Shown here one piece after another: positions 53,401 to 64,000 of a DNA stretch of 64,000 nucleotides (its first letter is position 1; every line of letters begins with the position of its first letter). The position numbers and the translations under genes were made by a program. A model generated the notes under the pieces. It was not told where the DNA came from and did not search any database. It worked only from the letters and a program-made list of their open reading frames with translations. Location of the stretch: contig CM075188.1 of NCBI GenBank assembly GCA_037577475.1, forward strand, positions 17,775,001 to 17,839,000, read 5' to 3'. This stretch comes from Chaunax sp. Z400 (lineage: Eukaryota; Chordata; Actinopteri; Lophiiformes; Chaunacidae).

Positions 53401-56400
53401 AGCATCATCAAGGTGAGAGAATAATTGATCAATTGACCATATTTTCATGGTGTCTTCAAAGCCTGTTGAATACTCTGCTCTGATTTTACTTGCAGGCTTT
53501 CAGTTCCTCTGCAGGCAAAGACAGTCCACTGTGGGCTGTGATTGAGAATTTACAGAGAGGAGTATCGTGGCATTGGACAAAGCCATTCTTAACCTTTGAG
53601 GCTCGCTACTTCCAAGCTACCACACTGGGTGTCCCACTGGAGATTAGCAAATATTATGAAGTTATCAGTGGGGTTACTGTTAATGGTGAGGAGTCAAACC
53701 CTACTTATGTGACTTATACATGGGTAGGGTTCATATACTTACATCACCTCTTTCCTAAACAACTTGTATTTATTTAGTACTGAATCTATTTTTACTATTA
53801 TCTCCATCACAATGATAGTTGGAGGAGGTCATGTGACAGTGTTGTTTGTTTGTCTATGTGTGTGTGTGTGTGATTATAAACAAGATAGCTGAAGTAGATT
53901 ACATGGATTTCCAAGTAATTTTGTGGAAAGGTGGGCCTTGGGGAGGGGAACAGGTGATTCGATTTTTAGGCTTAGGATGGTATGGATCCAGGATTGTGTT
54001 ATTTTTCTCATGAATCCTATAATGGTGATGTCATGACCTATTAGAAATATCATCGTCATGTCAAGCCAATCAGAAGCAGAGCTGGGGCATCATAGTAGGA
54101 TTAGGAATTTGCTGAGCGGAGGTATGTGCTCTCCGAGTGCTCTCTAGTTATTATTAAAGTGATTTTCTCTTGTGTAGCCAAAGCTGCAGTAAATCCACCA
54201 CTGACTGAACATCTTGGACAGCTATTGGCTTCTGAAATTTCAATGGAGAGTGACGGTTTTATTGGGTAAAATATTTTATGTTCATTTCATCTAAAAGAAA
54301 AAGATATCAAACCAGCATGCTAAGGCAATATCATAGGAAGCAAACAATGTTATTTAGTGGCACTTGCAGTGTATTATCATTGCCAAATTGCCTTTATATA
54401 CTGCTATTCATCAGGTGGATTCACAACTTCTGAATTAACATCTTCTGTTTTAGTTACACAAAGGATTTTTGGCTTTTCTATGGGATCAACACAGAGCTGT
54501 TCCAGTGTGGCTTTGAGCTTAAGAGCAAAGTGCCCGTTGCTATCCCATGGAAGTTTGCTGCCAAGGTCAATATCAAAGAAAAGAAGTTTGAGCTTGACGT
54601 CCCTTCATGCAAAAAAGAGTTTGAACTCTTTTCAGTCAGGTGTGTTTTAGTTGTATGAGAAAGTACGTATTCACAAAACAAGCACGCTTCTTATCTTGGT
54701 TCTTCCTTGATGTGTTAACAAAACGGTGGGACCTACATCGATAAAAGTTGGCTTCAGTTATGTTATGTTCTTTTACACATCCTGTCCACAATGATGCCAT
54801 TGTGCAAAGTCTAAGAGTTCTCCCTTCTGTTTCCAACCAACAGCTCCAATGTGTATGCAGTCACCAGGAACTCTGAAGAGCCAGCTTTGGCTAAAATGAC
54901 TCCAATAATTCCCAATTCTATGGACTCCAATGATGAAGTTATCCGCAGAGACCCTACAGTTGCGAGGTCTGAGTCAGATCAGGTAAAGTCAACAACTTTA
55001 AGAAATGACTGTTGGTCTTAAGTTAATTACAACTTACGGAGGCCGAATATATTTATGATTTTTCCAATTCAACAGGTCCTGAAACCAAACATCTGGCGTC
55101 CAAAAGCCAAAATGTGTGCTGAGAGTAGCATTTATGGAGCTGGTCTCTGTGTGGAATCTGAGTTAAGGAGACAGTATTATCATGACGAATACCCCCTGTA
55201 CTATTTCCTGGGATACACCCATATGGCACTCAAAGTAGTCCCAGGTACGCAGGTACAACACATTACACGTCACAGTACTATGCACATCAGAATCCTTCAT
55301 ATGGCCTCAGAATGAAACACACATTTAACAGTTCAGGTAGATAACTGCTAAAGGTACGTATGTGACAATACTCAGTTACTGCCTGTAATTCATGGAATAA
55401 TGTCACAGCTGTTGCTATGACATTTAGCAATTTTAACACAATGTGTTCTCTATGTTATATTATCGACTGATAATATTGAACTGGTGTGGCATGGTGGCTT
55501 AGTGGTTGCCTCACAGCAAGAAGGTTCTGGGTTCGAATCCACCTGTGGACCTGGGACTTTTCTGTGTGGCGTTTGCATGTTCTCCCCGTGTCTGCGTGGG
55601 TTCCCTCCAGGTTCTCTGGTTTCCTCCCACCACCAAAAACATGCAATATAGGTGAATTGGTGACTCTAAATTGACCGTCGTTGTGAATGTGAGTGTGAAT
55701 GGTTGTTTGTCTTTCTATGTGGCCCTGCGATGAACTCTATGCATTTCTCTCATGTTTTTGCTAACGTTGCCAGTGTTCTTTTTTTAAGCCGAGACAATCA
55801 AAGCTGTTGACAAAATACACTTTGAGGTTAATGTCGGCCCGAGCACACTTCCAATGAGCGTACGCCAACTGCTTGAGACTCTCAAGAGGCTTTCCAAGGT
55901 ATTTGGCTACCCTTTGAATGCCATTATTTCTGCACCTGCTCTGGAGTTTTCAGCATTCAAATGATCCCGTTATTTAACTGTTTTAACAGGTAGCCACCCA
56001 GCAAGGAAATCTGTCCTCTGGTTCAGCCTCAAGCATCAGAGGATCTCAGGACAGCCGTCAGGACTACGTAACGGAAGTATGCCGCTTCAAATAGACAGAC
56101 CCGAAACATTTCCAATTTCACAAAATAGGCAGTTTGCAACAAGCAAAGTCATAATTCTAAATGTTTAAGCTGTTCTTATAATTTATGATAAAACCATCAC
56201 TTTGGAAAAAGTGGTCAACGTTAATGCCTGGTGTAAAAATACTCCACATACAGTAATGTTCATGAGATCTGATGCAGTAATAAATATATTTTTTCATTTA
56301 TAAGACAGGATGCCCACGAGCCCATTTAAGTATAATAAACAGCTATCTATCACATTTAATAGGGCTTGGACTCAACACCTGAAACAGTGTTCAATATCAA

Positions 56401-57696
56401 AGCCTTTGCCATGAGTGGCTCCCAGAAGCCTGAGGGTTATGATGCCGCCATCTACTACACACCTGACGCAAACATTCGGAATGTCCAAATGATTGTGTCA
56501 CAAGTGGGAGAAGAAACCAACTGGAAGATGTGCGTCAACACCATCGTGAACGGACATTCCGAAGCAAAGGTACATATGAAACACAAAGGAAGGCCTGTTG
56601 GGATATTTCGAAAAGGAAAGGCTCGGTAGTAAGATAAGTAGATAATGAAAACAGAGGAGCCTTAAGTAGCTGTAGAGTCAGATAGTTTCACAGGTTTTTA
56701 GAAACCAAAAGCAGAACAAAAAATACAGTATATACTGTATTTATCAGGTGGCCATAAACGTGACTCCAAAAGATGACTAATGTCAGCTTAAATATCAAGT
56801 TCAAAGTTTAATCCATTCAAGTCCACTGTCTACAAATATACTGTATGATGATTACATTTCTAAATTAAAACTCATACCTATTGACTGTTTCAGGAATTTT
56901 ATTAAATTGAATAATTTATACCAAAGCCAAAGCCAAGCCTTTTGTTTGGAGAACCTCCCTTCACGACTGGTCTCCTATTGTTGTATAGGCACACATTAGA
57001 TGGGGAGCTGAATGTCAGTCCTATGACATATCACTAAAAGGTGCTACTACACATCTGCCTGGTTCCAAGCCAACACTCAAGGCTAAAGTACACTGGAGCA
57101 GGATCCCTGAAACAATGGCAGAGATTGGCAGAAGGTGAGCCTCGGTGGAATAAAGATACAGTTTGTATAAAGAAAAAAAAATGTTTGAAGAGGAAGAGGT
57201 GAAGGAGCTGAAGAAGAGAAGATCATTTTGATTCACATTTTCAAGCAACTCACAGAGCATGGTGGAAACATTTTCTCGTTTACAATTATGCATACTGGCA
57301 TGTGTTGTTAAATGATATTTTTTTTTTTTACATGTCCTAGAGTTGAAACCTACATCCCAGGCATGGCCTTCCTTTTCGGCTTCACCCGGCAAATCCAGAG
57401 AAATGCAAAGCAGGAGGTTTCTGCATCAGTCGTTGCCACCTCAGCAGACAGCGTTGATGTGAAGATTAAATTCCCAGAGGTGTTAAAGGAAACATTCTAA
57501 CTCTTTGCAAATCTTCTAAACCCTAACATTAACTAATCTTGACTGGTATATATATATTGACGCGTTATTTTGCTTGTCTTGTCATTAGTATACAGTCTAC
57601 AGCCATTCTATACCTGTTCCTCTGCCACCTGCCTCTTTTCTGGAGTTCCAACAAGACGTCAGTAACACAACGATGTACAGCTTTGCAATAGCGTAA
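47491..57696 (+). CDS. vtgc: Phosvitin-less vitellogenin (VtgC / Vtg3 type), 27 coding exons
   Basis: Coding exons: 47491-47530, 48033-48053, 48164-48315, 48877-49128, 49217-49378, 49471-49619, 49714-49864, 50195-50352, 51028-51193, 51278-51403, 51579-51797, 52376-52593, 52709-52806, 52889-53013, 53107-53208, 53293-53412, 53496-53685, 54178-54265, 54454-54639, 54844-54982, 55076-55244, 55789-55898, 55990-56076, 56363-56569, 56989-57134, 57341-57479 and 57589-57696. All phases join, giving 1275 residues; all introns are GT-AG. After a signal peptide (1-14) the lipovitellin heavy chain runs to about residue 1047. Cys162 and Cys188 have the spacing of the conserved N-sheet disulfide of lipovitellin and apoB. 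Exon 23 (residues 1048-1076) replaces phosvitin with a short Ser-rich linker; exons 24-27 encode the light chain. Phosvitin, von Willebrand D/beta-prime and C-terminal domains are absent, which defines teleost VtgC. The secreted hepatic lipoprotein delivers lipid to oocytes. Its position next to adgrl4 agrees with vertebrate synteny as I recall it. The stop at 57694 precedes a relic exon (57834-57881), so the C-terminus is uncertain. Confidence 0.92.
50388..50560 (-). repeat. MITE-like repeat in vtgC intron 8
   Basis: AAAGTGGTGGAAAGTAACAA, then AAGTACATTTACTCAAGTAC, then TACTTTATACTTCTAGTCC is the terminal part of the same dispersed family as 2284-2480, entered from the opposite end. It is the best preserved terminus of this family in the window. 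Confidence 0.7.
55484..55740 (+). mobile_element. tRNA-derived SINE in vtgC intron 21
   Basis: The A-box is TGGCTTAGTGGTTGCC and the B-box is GGTTCGAATCC, identical to the tRNA consensus. The family body GTTTGCATGTTCTCCCCGTG, TTTCCTCCCACC and TGACTCTAAATTGACC follows. The copy stops at GCGATGAACT, where longer copies continue, so it is 3' truncated. It lies between exons 21 and 22 and does not disturb splice sites. Confidence 0.85.
55990..56076 (+). other. vtgc: vtgC exon 23: vestige of the phosvitin exon
   Basis: In complete vitellogenins the phosvitin polyserine block is encoded by one large exon between the heavy- and light-chain regions. Here that position is an 87-nt, 29-codon exon, phase 0-0, with seven serines (L-S-S-G-S-A-S-S-I-R-G-S-Q-D-S). 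There is no serine run long enough for phosvitin function. Because it is phase-symmetric, it could be lost without affecting the frame. Confidence 0.8.
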
Positions 57697-57833
57697 AAAC
57701 ATGTAAGCAAATAATCCAGTTTCAGCTTAAATGAATGTGCTCAATTATTTTCTTTGTCTTTTTGAATATTGGAAAATTCAGTGTAAGAGCTATGTTATGT
57801 TTTCTTACCTTATGAAGTGTGTTTCTGCTTCAG

Positions 57834-57881
57834 GAAGACAACAAAGCCCAGCTGGGAGCCAGATGTCTCTTTTCAAAGTAA
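57834..57881 (+). pseudogene. Relic vtgC exon 28 (start of lost von Willebrand D region)
   Basis: After a good acceptor (TTTCTGCTTCAG) 15 codons read E-D-N-K-A-Q-L-G-A-R-C-L-F-S-K and then TAA. Spliced in phase 0 from the GTAAGC donor at 57703, they fall where complete vitellogenins carry an Ala-Arg-Cys segment leading into the D domain, at nearly the same distance from the aromatic residue in exon 27. The upstream in-frame TAA at 57694-57696 prevents translation. It could be 3' untranslated sequence, or coding if the TAA is an error or polymorphism. Confidence 0.55.
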
Positions 57882-58047
57882 TAACACTGCAACTGAAATC
57901 CCACCATTGTCATAAAAGTGAGGCTGATAAAAGATGCATCAGTAATCCATCAGATCACACCAGTTTGAAACCAACCATGTAAAGATCCCGATTTATTTTA
58001 TTTGAAAGCATATTATTATTTGAACACCCTATTTTGACAAAACAATG

Positions 58048-58053
58048 AATAAA
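58048..58053 (+). terminator. vtgc: Likely vtgC polyadenylation signal
   Basis: AATAAA lies 352 nt after the 57694 stop and 167 nt after the relic exon 28 stop. Its location beyond the relic exon suggests the mature mRNA still includes that exon. Confidence 0.55.
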
Positions 58054-58069
58054 CTATTGCTAATGTTCC

Positions 58070-61000
58070 AAAATAGTGACTCTTCATTACACTGATTATA
58101 TATACATATATACATATTCCACTGATTTTTTTTAAAAGTGTCAGGTTGGGGTTTTTTTCTGTTTGAGTCAGAATAAATCCTTTGTTCATCCAAACATTGT
58201 GTTAAATCTATTTGTCCTTGAATATAATGCAATTACAATGAAAAGTTACAAACCTTTTTTGTTGGATAATTAGAACCAAATTATCAATATACAAAAGTGA
58301 AAGGGGTATAATCTAAGCACAGTAAAAATTATCACACAATGTAATATTTGCTAGAAAATGATCAGCAGAGCTGATGAAGTCCCTCACAAGCATTAAAGAA
58401 ATCAATGCAGATGAAGTAATAAACTCTTTTCTGATGCAAATTTTGTAATGTTACATCACAACATTATATCTGCCAATTCAAATGTCCTTAAAAAGTAAGA
58501 AACAAATCAAATGATTGGCAAGTTTGTCTTTGTTAACAGGTCCTCTTATACCCTAAATAACCTATTTGATTGTCAAAATATCTGATGGTCAATATAAACT
58601 GAATAAATACCTCTTTTGGAGGGTTTCTGAAAGAGACAAATGTTTACAAGGTCTGTATGACCTGCTGTGTTTGCCTGGTCAACCAAGCCAGGAGAACTGT
58701 TTGCAGATATCAGTACACAATGTCACCGTGCATGCCCTTAAAGTTCACTGCCTCTGCCACACAAAGCACTCCAGTGTGTTCTTTGATAAACCATGGACTA
58801 TATTTTTACATTTTCTAGAGATCTAGAATTACAGGCATTACTGTGTGCATGGATGAAAGATTCAGAGAATATTATTTGCTCCTGAACTAGGTCCAGCCAC
58901 ATCTCAACTTTGAGTTATAACAAATGGGATGAGTCATTAGTCAGAGATTATGACTGTGTCATCAGCAAAGATTGGTTGTCTTAACTACTCCCGGCGCCGC
59001 GTCCTTCACTTATTTAGCACATGGTGTTGAATTGCAGAGAAAGGGCACCGCCATCAAGGGCTGAGCAGGATGAGCGCAAGTAAAACGGCACCATTATGTT
59101 CCATTAACATCTTTAATATCCTGCAGGCTTTCAAGAGGTGGTTGACAGGCTGAGTGCAAATCTTCTTTTTTTTTTTTTTTTGCTTACATCAAGATTCCAA
59201 GATTCACATCACCTCCTGTCAAATAGAAGATCAGGACACCCTGACTTTGTGTTGACAGGTGAAATCAGATGGTTAGAAAACACTTGTCAATCATTGATTG
59301 GGAAGATTTGGAGGAGGAGGGAGAGAGAGGCCATCCCCTCCTTTTTATTGCTGCTCACTCTATGATTGTGACTTTACCGCATTAGGCAGACTTCACCAGC
59401 CCTTACCCATCGGAGGGTTGCTGATAATAAAAGCATTGTTGCATACGTATTTGTCCAATTGCAGCTATAACTACATGTTTTGCCCTATAGCATAGGGTAT
59501 CATTGAACGAGTTTTGTTATATGTAAAACCCACAAGTTCAGGCGATGCTACCTTTTAGAAAATATTTTTTAAAGATTTTGAAGTCTGTAAAAAAATAAAA
59601 TAAAATAAAATAAAGAAGGAAAAAAAGTATTTTTGGCACTGTTGTTGGAAAGCATAATCCTCTGGCGTGTGTGTGTGTGTGTGTGTGTGTGCATGTGTGT
59701 GTGTGTTGTAGTTTGAGCACTAGAGGACAGTGTTTACCAGGCAGTGGAATATGCCTGGCACAGTGCTTTAAGCCTGGCACCAGTATTTGTTCAGGCTATG
59801 CAATGGATATTGACATTTTGAGGATAAATAAACATGTATCTTGGCATGTAGAGAGTCCGACCTCAATCCTAACATGCAAAGTGCAGGCACACAGTTTATT
59901 CAACTATAAAAAATCAAAATACCTCTAAATGCAAAATCAAACTATGCTACTCACTGTATCTTAAGGAACCCTTTTTCAATCATAAACAGGTGATAATGAA
60001 TTATCTTTAGGGAAACGCAGCACTTTGAAAGGTCACTGTCATATCTGTCGTATTTTAGCTTATACAGATTTCCTTTCACACCAGCACACATGATCTGATA
60101 TAAACTGCCTCCCCTTCTAATTTAAGGTACTCAGCGATAAGGCTTGTGTGCAGGGTGAAATGTGGCTGGGAGCGAATGACATTATCACTGGTATCATCAA
60201 GTGGGCACATCTTGTCACAGACATTTCATGAAACCTCCAGAAGGCTCAAAATCTCACATCACGTCTTCTGTTAGACATCCACTGAGCTTACATTATTCTA
60301 TCTAATAACTTTACCATCACTCTCACCAATGAGCTTGTTGCCATGTTCATGGAACGTTATTTAGAAATCATATTGCTGTGTACATTATTAGTTGGGCCGT
60401 TTTTTTAGGGAATGGCACATTCATTTTGAAACCTTATTCATGAGAAGCCTTGGATAGCCTGAACCTTTATCTGAAACATTAGTGTCATCGTAAGAATATG
60501 TTTATGACCACCATAATTACATATATTAGTCTGTTGCATCAATATTTTAATAATATGTCATTACCATGCTCTGTGATCGCTATTACTCCGAATAGCAGAG
60601 TGGTGAGAGTTGCTTTAGGGCTTTCGTATAAACAGAACTGTCAGCTGAGGTCAGATGGCTATAGTGAGATTGGGGCTGTAAGGGCTCCTTGTCTGGAACA
60701 AAGAGGTTGAATATACATACTGAGTCAGTGCAGACACTATTCATCAGAGGAACTGTAAGATAATTAAGGTTATGTTGCCAGCCTTAGTGTTGGAAGATTT
60801 ATTGTCAAGTAAAAAATTAGGATTGCTCAGTGGTGTCTGCATTGAATTAGTGACTTTTTATGTTTTGCTCCAAACTGTCAAAGATGCAACTGTTGTTAAA
60901 GGATGGATGACTTTCATTACTGGAACAGTATATTAATGCTTTATCGAACTGCACCAGCTCTGTCTCACGTCTCTGCATCTGAGTTAAATTCTTTGTGTTC

Positions 61001-61459
61001 CCTTTTCCCCTGTAAGAGCTTGTGTGACAGTTCATAGCATGAGAATATATTTATTTATATATTCGGAAAAGCAACTTCAAATTACTTGTTCTTATCAGAA
61101 TAAGCTTAATGGCAAGTCTTGAACATGCCATGCATGGCAATTACTCTGATTATTCAGTTCTAAGGCCAGGTAGGCATATTAAAAAACTAACTTTCAGCAA
61201 TAGTGTCGTTTTAATGCTAATGTTTGAGTTCAACCTACACAGCAGCCTGATCAAACTATTGGACACGTTTCAAAAGAAAGCTGCAAACATGGAACTGCTA
61301 ATGATTTTCTGTTCTCTACAGATGGTAAGCAGTATGCTCTCTGCAGACCTCCTTATACAAATGTCTGAAATCCATTCTGGTTAAAATAGATATTGATATT
61401 CCATACTTCTATTAGCAGGAAATCATTTTGACTAAAACGTACCTGCCAGGATGCACACC
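58070..61459. other. Intergenic region downstream of vtgC
   Basis: No gene was recognised. Contents include a GT repeat (59667-59706), an AAAAT array (59590-59613) and two less AT-rich unique stretches (58981-59160 and 60570-60715) that might be conserved elements. Open frames are short and have no family features. Confidence 0.55.
59667..59706. repeat. (GT)n microsatellite, interrupted
   Basis: A GT repeat of about 20 units with one GCAT interruption near 59691. Confidence 0.97.
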
Positions 61460-62220
61460 TGATGGCACCTGCTCTGCCTTTGCTCTGCCCCGAGACAATT
61501 CACCTGAAATTTCTCATTTTGCCTTTGTCAGGCTTCTTGCTTGAAATCCCCTCTTATCTGTCCATCCTCCAGGCTGTCGGGCTAAGGCCTCTGGATCCTC
61601 TGCTCTCTGGCCCGTGGGAGGTATGCCCAAGGTCTGTGACCCTTGTGTCTAGTTTTTGTCCCTCCTCAAGAACTCCTTCAACCACCCTGCTTGTGTTTGA
61701 CTTTAGTTTGGACTTGACTTTATTACGGACTTTTGAAGGGACCCGTGGGAGCCATACCTTGAAGGGGGTGCTTTTGTTTAGTCAGCTCATGTTTTGTTTT
61801 GTAATTTCTTTCCTAAGGTGTCATGTTTTGCACTTCCTGTCTTTGTTTTCTTTGACCATTTTTGGCCCCCATTAGTTCCACCTGTCCCTAATTAGCCTAA
61901 CGTATATTAATTTCACATGCTTTCCCTCTTTCAGTTGTCAGTTCATCTGCGTTTCATGTGTTTCCTGTATTTCCTGTATTTGTTACTTAGTCCTGTACTT
62001 TCAGAGTGTCTCTGTTTTGTTTCCTCACGTACCACCTTTTGCTTTTATTTTTGTGTCTTTGTTGGACAACTTTCATTGGGATTATTTTTTGTCGGACTTC
62101 CAGCCGAATTTAGTAAATTTCTTGTGTTGCCTTATATTACCACATCCACTAGGTTTAAGTTATCTTTGGTTTATTCTTATTTTCTTGTTAGTTTAGTGAC
62201 ACGTGACACTGACAGGCTGC
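61460..62220 (+). mobile_element. Probable LTR-retrotransposon remnant (LTR-like)
   Basis: A C/T-rich, low-G stretch unlike its neighbours. It has a purine-rich tract (TTGAAGGGGG, 61759-61768) immediately before TGCTTTTGTTTAGTC. Then come the chain CACCTGTCCCTAATTAGCCT and repeated TTTCCTGTATT motifs, which resemble the long terminal repeats of fish Ty3/Gypsy elements. I found no gag, pol or paired repeat, so at most a solo LTR with some 3' internal sequence remains. The 137- and 129-codon open frames here are artefacts of low stop density. Confidence 0.35.
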
Positions 62221-62787
62221 CCCCACACTTCTTAATGTCCAGGAGCACAGTAGAGTCATTGAGTCTTCATGACATAAGAGGTTTCAAAAATGTGCCTTGT
62301 TTATAGTGCCATTCTGTGTAACGTGCTTTCATGGCAGGAACAGGAGCAATTTTCTTCCCATTCTGTGTCGACAATACATAATCTTTTGATCCTTCAAAAC
62401 CATAATTGTGTGTGATAGTACAGCAGGCAAAATACAGAGCTTTAAATATCCATTACGGTGGCTGGCATAGGCCGTAATCACTGTTTTTTTACAATGTAAC
62501 TTTCAGATCATACAAAAAAAATCATTTAGGAGTAATTTTTACTGAGGACATAGCATACAGTCAAACAACCAGAAGGGGGCTCTGTTGATCTTACCAGTGA
62601 CATATGGCGCCTTTACTTGTGGTGCCTTCCATTCTATTTTTAATTATTGTTCAAATTGTATATCTTCCTCTCTCATGCTCTTCTCCCATTACACCCATTT
62701 GACCCAGAAATTCAGATATACACAACAAAACCAGTGTCATGTCAGACTGGTGAAAATTTTAAATCCTATTTTAAATTGCACAACATA

Positions 62788-63995
62788 CAGTACACTCCTG
62801 GGCAAAAAAAAAGGTCCTATTTGTTTGATTGAATAGAGGCAAATATGCAACAATAAAATACAACAGCATGTAATATGTGTTTGTATTAGCATGTTTGAGG
62901 ATTTTGATCGTCTTTTGGGGGGAATAAAAAAAAACATTTAAAAATGAGACAATTCCATTTAATTTGTACTTTTCTTCACCATCATATCTAAATGCTCTGA
63001 AGTTAATCAGAATTTCATTTACCCTTACATAAAACTTAGTTTCATATTAGACCTGCATGCACACATGAAAGACACAAATATTTTGTCTGTGTAAGCAGGA
63101 TTTTAAGTGAATGAACTAAACAAACTGACTATGTCCTGACCTATAGGTGATAAAACATTATTCATCTCTGTGTTCTCTGTGTATGGCCACACTGTAAGTG
63201 GAGAGTGAAGCTGTTCCTTTTGTTTCAAAATATCTTCCAACGTCTCTATCTTCATTTCATGTACCTGTTGAAGTCAAAATGACTCTGAAGTGATGCGTCA
63301 TGTTTTGAGCTGTGTACCGATGCTCCAGAACACTGTCTTCTTCTTCTTCAGGTGAAAAGTTCAACCCAGCATGCCTCTCCACCACTGAGAAACATGGAGG
63401 TGGTGGAATTATGGCATGTTGGCGTGTTTTCCGTATTTGGTGTTGGTGAGCTGGAGCAATGTGAAAACTCCATTCATGTGAAGGAGTACAAAAAAGATTT
63501 TATGAAGAGGGTTTTGCTTCCAAGCCTGAACATGTTTTGCAGCGGAAATAAAAGACAAGAGGCCATTTTTCAACCAGATAATGTGCCAGCACACCCAACA
63601 GAAACAACAAAGGCGGTTGGTTTGAGTGACATTCAGTGTCAGTGATGTTTTGGCCTGGTCAGTCACCGGATCTTAACTCTATAGAGAATACATGGGTGAA
63701 TATCAAGACCAGATTGGTTTGCAGAGACTTTGGGGGCACTGACCAGTTGTTGGAAGCAGTCAAGACTGGAACAGCATCCATGCAGCACACTGTAAAAGGC
63801 TATGAGACAACGTGCCTGTCCAAACAGCTGTGTTTTCTGGAGAAAAATAAGGAAAAAGCTATCCAATACTAAAATGTACCCTGCACACAGACATGCATAT
63901 AATATTGTGTGACATTGTCACATATTTCACTTATATTTGTTAAAGACAAAAGAGTAATTAGATATAAAATATATTTTTTTTTATACGCATGACTG
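62788..63995 (+). mobile_element. Tc1/mariner-like element, decayed
   Basis: The element is bounded by TA dinucleotides (62786-62787 and 63996-63997), the target duplication of the superfamily. The left end CAGTACACTCC and the reverse complement of the right end CAGTCATGCGT share only the first bases, followed by poly-A in both, so the terminal repeats are decayed. Length is 1.2 kb, a little below a typical autonomous copy. The interior holds transposase remnants in the plus orientation. The right end falls 5 bp inside the window edge. Confidence 0.75.
63352..63872 (+). pseudogene. Tc1 transposase catalytic-domain remnant
   Basis: Tc1 DDE-domain landmarks occur in order but in different frames. 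K-H-G-G-G-G-I-M is near 63388 in one frame. F-Q-P-D-N-V-P-A-H (second catalytic Asp) is near 63568 in a second. W-P-G-Q-S-P-D-L-N-S-I-E-N-T-W (third acidic residue) is near 63648 in a third, ending K-A-I-Q-Y before a stop at 63870. The N-terminal DNA-binding domain and the first catalytic Asp region are not recognisable in 62790-63350. At least two frameshifts are needed, so no functional enzyme is made. Confidence 0.85.
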
Positions 63996-64000
63996 TATGA

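Noticed and set aside
55484..55560. Possible tRNA gene inside vtgC
   Set aside because: The B-box is perfect, but the sequence continues into the SINE family also present inverted at 45880-46128.
57589..57900. Alternative vtgC ending by splicing at GTAAAA (57693) into 57834 in another frame
   Set aside because: It needs a weak donor with C at -1 and gives an unfamiliar tail, while the GTAAGC donor keeps phase with an A-R-C signature. It was not excluded by transcript data.
57731..57982. 83-codon plus-strand open frame over the vtgC 3' end
   Set aside because: Its frame is not the one that continues vtgC in phase from the 57703 donor, and the sequence lacks vitellogenin features. The relic exon reading is preferred.
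61462..62306. Open frames of 137 and 129 codons
   Set aside because: Composition is Leu/Phe/Ser/Cys-rich because the DNA is C/T-rich and low in stops. There is no family resemblance or splice context, and the stretch looks like an LTR remnant.
1..64000. Prokaryotic or phage-type systems, CRISPR arrays, operons
   Set aside because: No spaced repeat arrays or dense bacterial-type coding exist; the only arrays are eukaryotic microsatellites.

Overview
This window is animal nuclear DNA, most likely from a spiny-rayed (percomorph-type) teleost fish. The evidence is AT-rich sequence with long CA/GT microsatellites, several teleost-type tRNA-derived SINEs, a decayed Tc1/mariner copy, and two multi-exon plus-strand genes with clean GT-AG introns. 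I recognised the genes by translating exons by eye and comparing them with remembered families; no database search was possible.

Layout. Positions 1 to about 31,200 are a gene desert holding repeats, a 544-bp tract with no G or C, and a few blocks that look like conserved non-coding elements. Positions 31,219-44,660 hold adgrl4 (eltd1), an endothelial adhesion GPCR with 16 coding exons and 746 codons. It has a signal peptide, three EGF-like exons, a GAIN/GPS region, seven transmembrane helices and a short cytoplasmic tail. After a 2.8-kb spacer comes a second same-strand gene at 47,491-57,696, with 27 coding exons and 1,275 codons. It is a phosvitin-less vitellogenin (VtgC/Vtg3 type): a yolk lipoprotein keeping lipovitellin heavy and light chain regions but lacking the phosvitin block, the von Willebrand D/beta-prime component and the C-terminal domain. 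Its promoter shows a TATA box, a near-consensus oestrogen response element and a very short 5' leader. Positions 58,100-64,000 are intergenic, with a possible LTR remnant and a Tc1-like element whose right end lies just inside the window edge.

The two genes are neighbours but work in different systems: angiogenic and endothelial signalling for adgrl4, and hepatic oestrogen-driven yolk production for vtgC. As I recall, a vitellogenin beside ELTD1/ADGRL4 is an old vertebrate arrangement, so the pairing supports both calls.

The most interesting points are at the vtgC 3' end. The exon that should carry phosvitin is reduced to 29 codons that are still serine-rich. An in-frame TAA lies 6 nt before a good phase-0 splice donor, followed by a relic exon that still encodes the Ala-Arg-Cys signature leading into the lost von Willebrand D domain.
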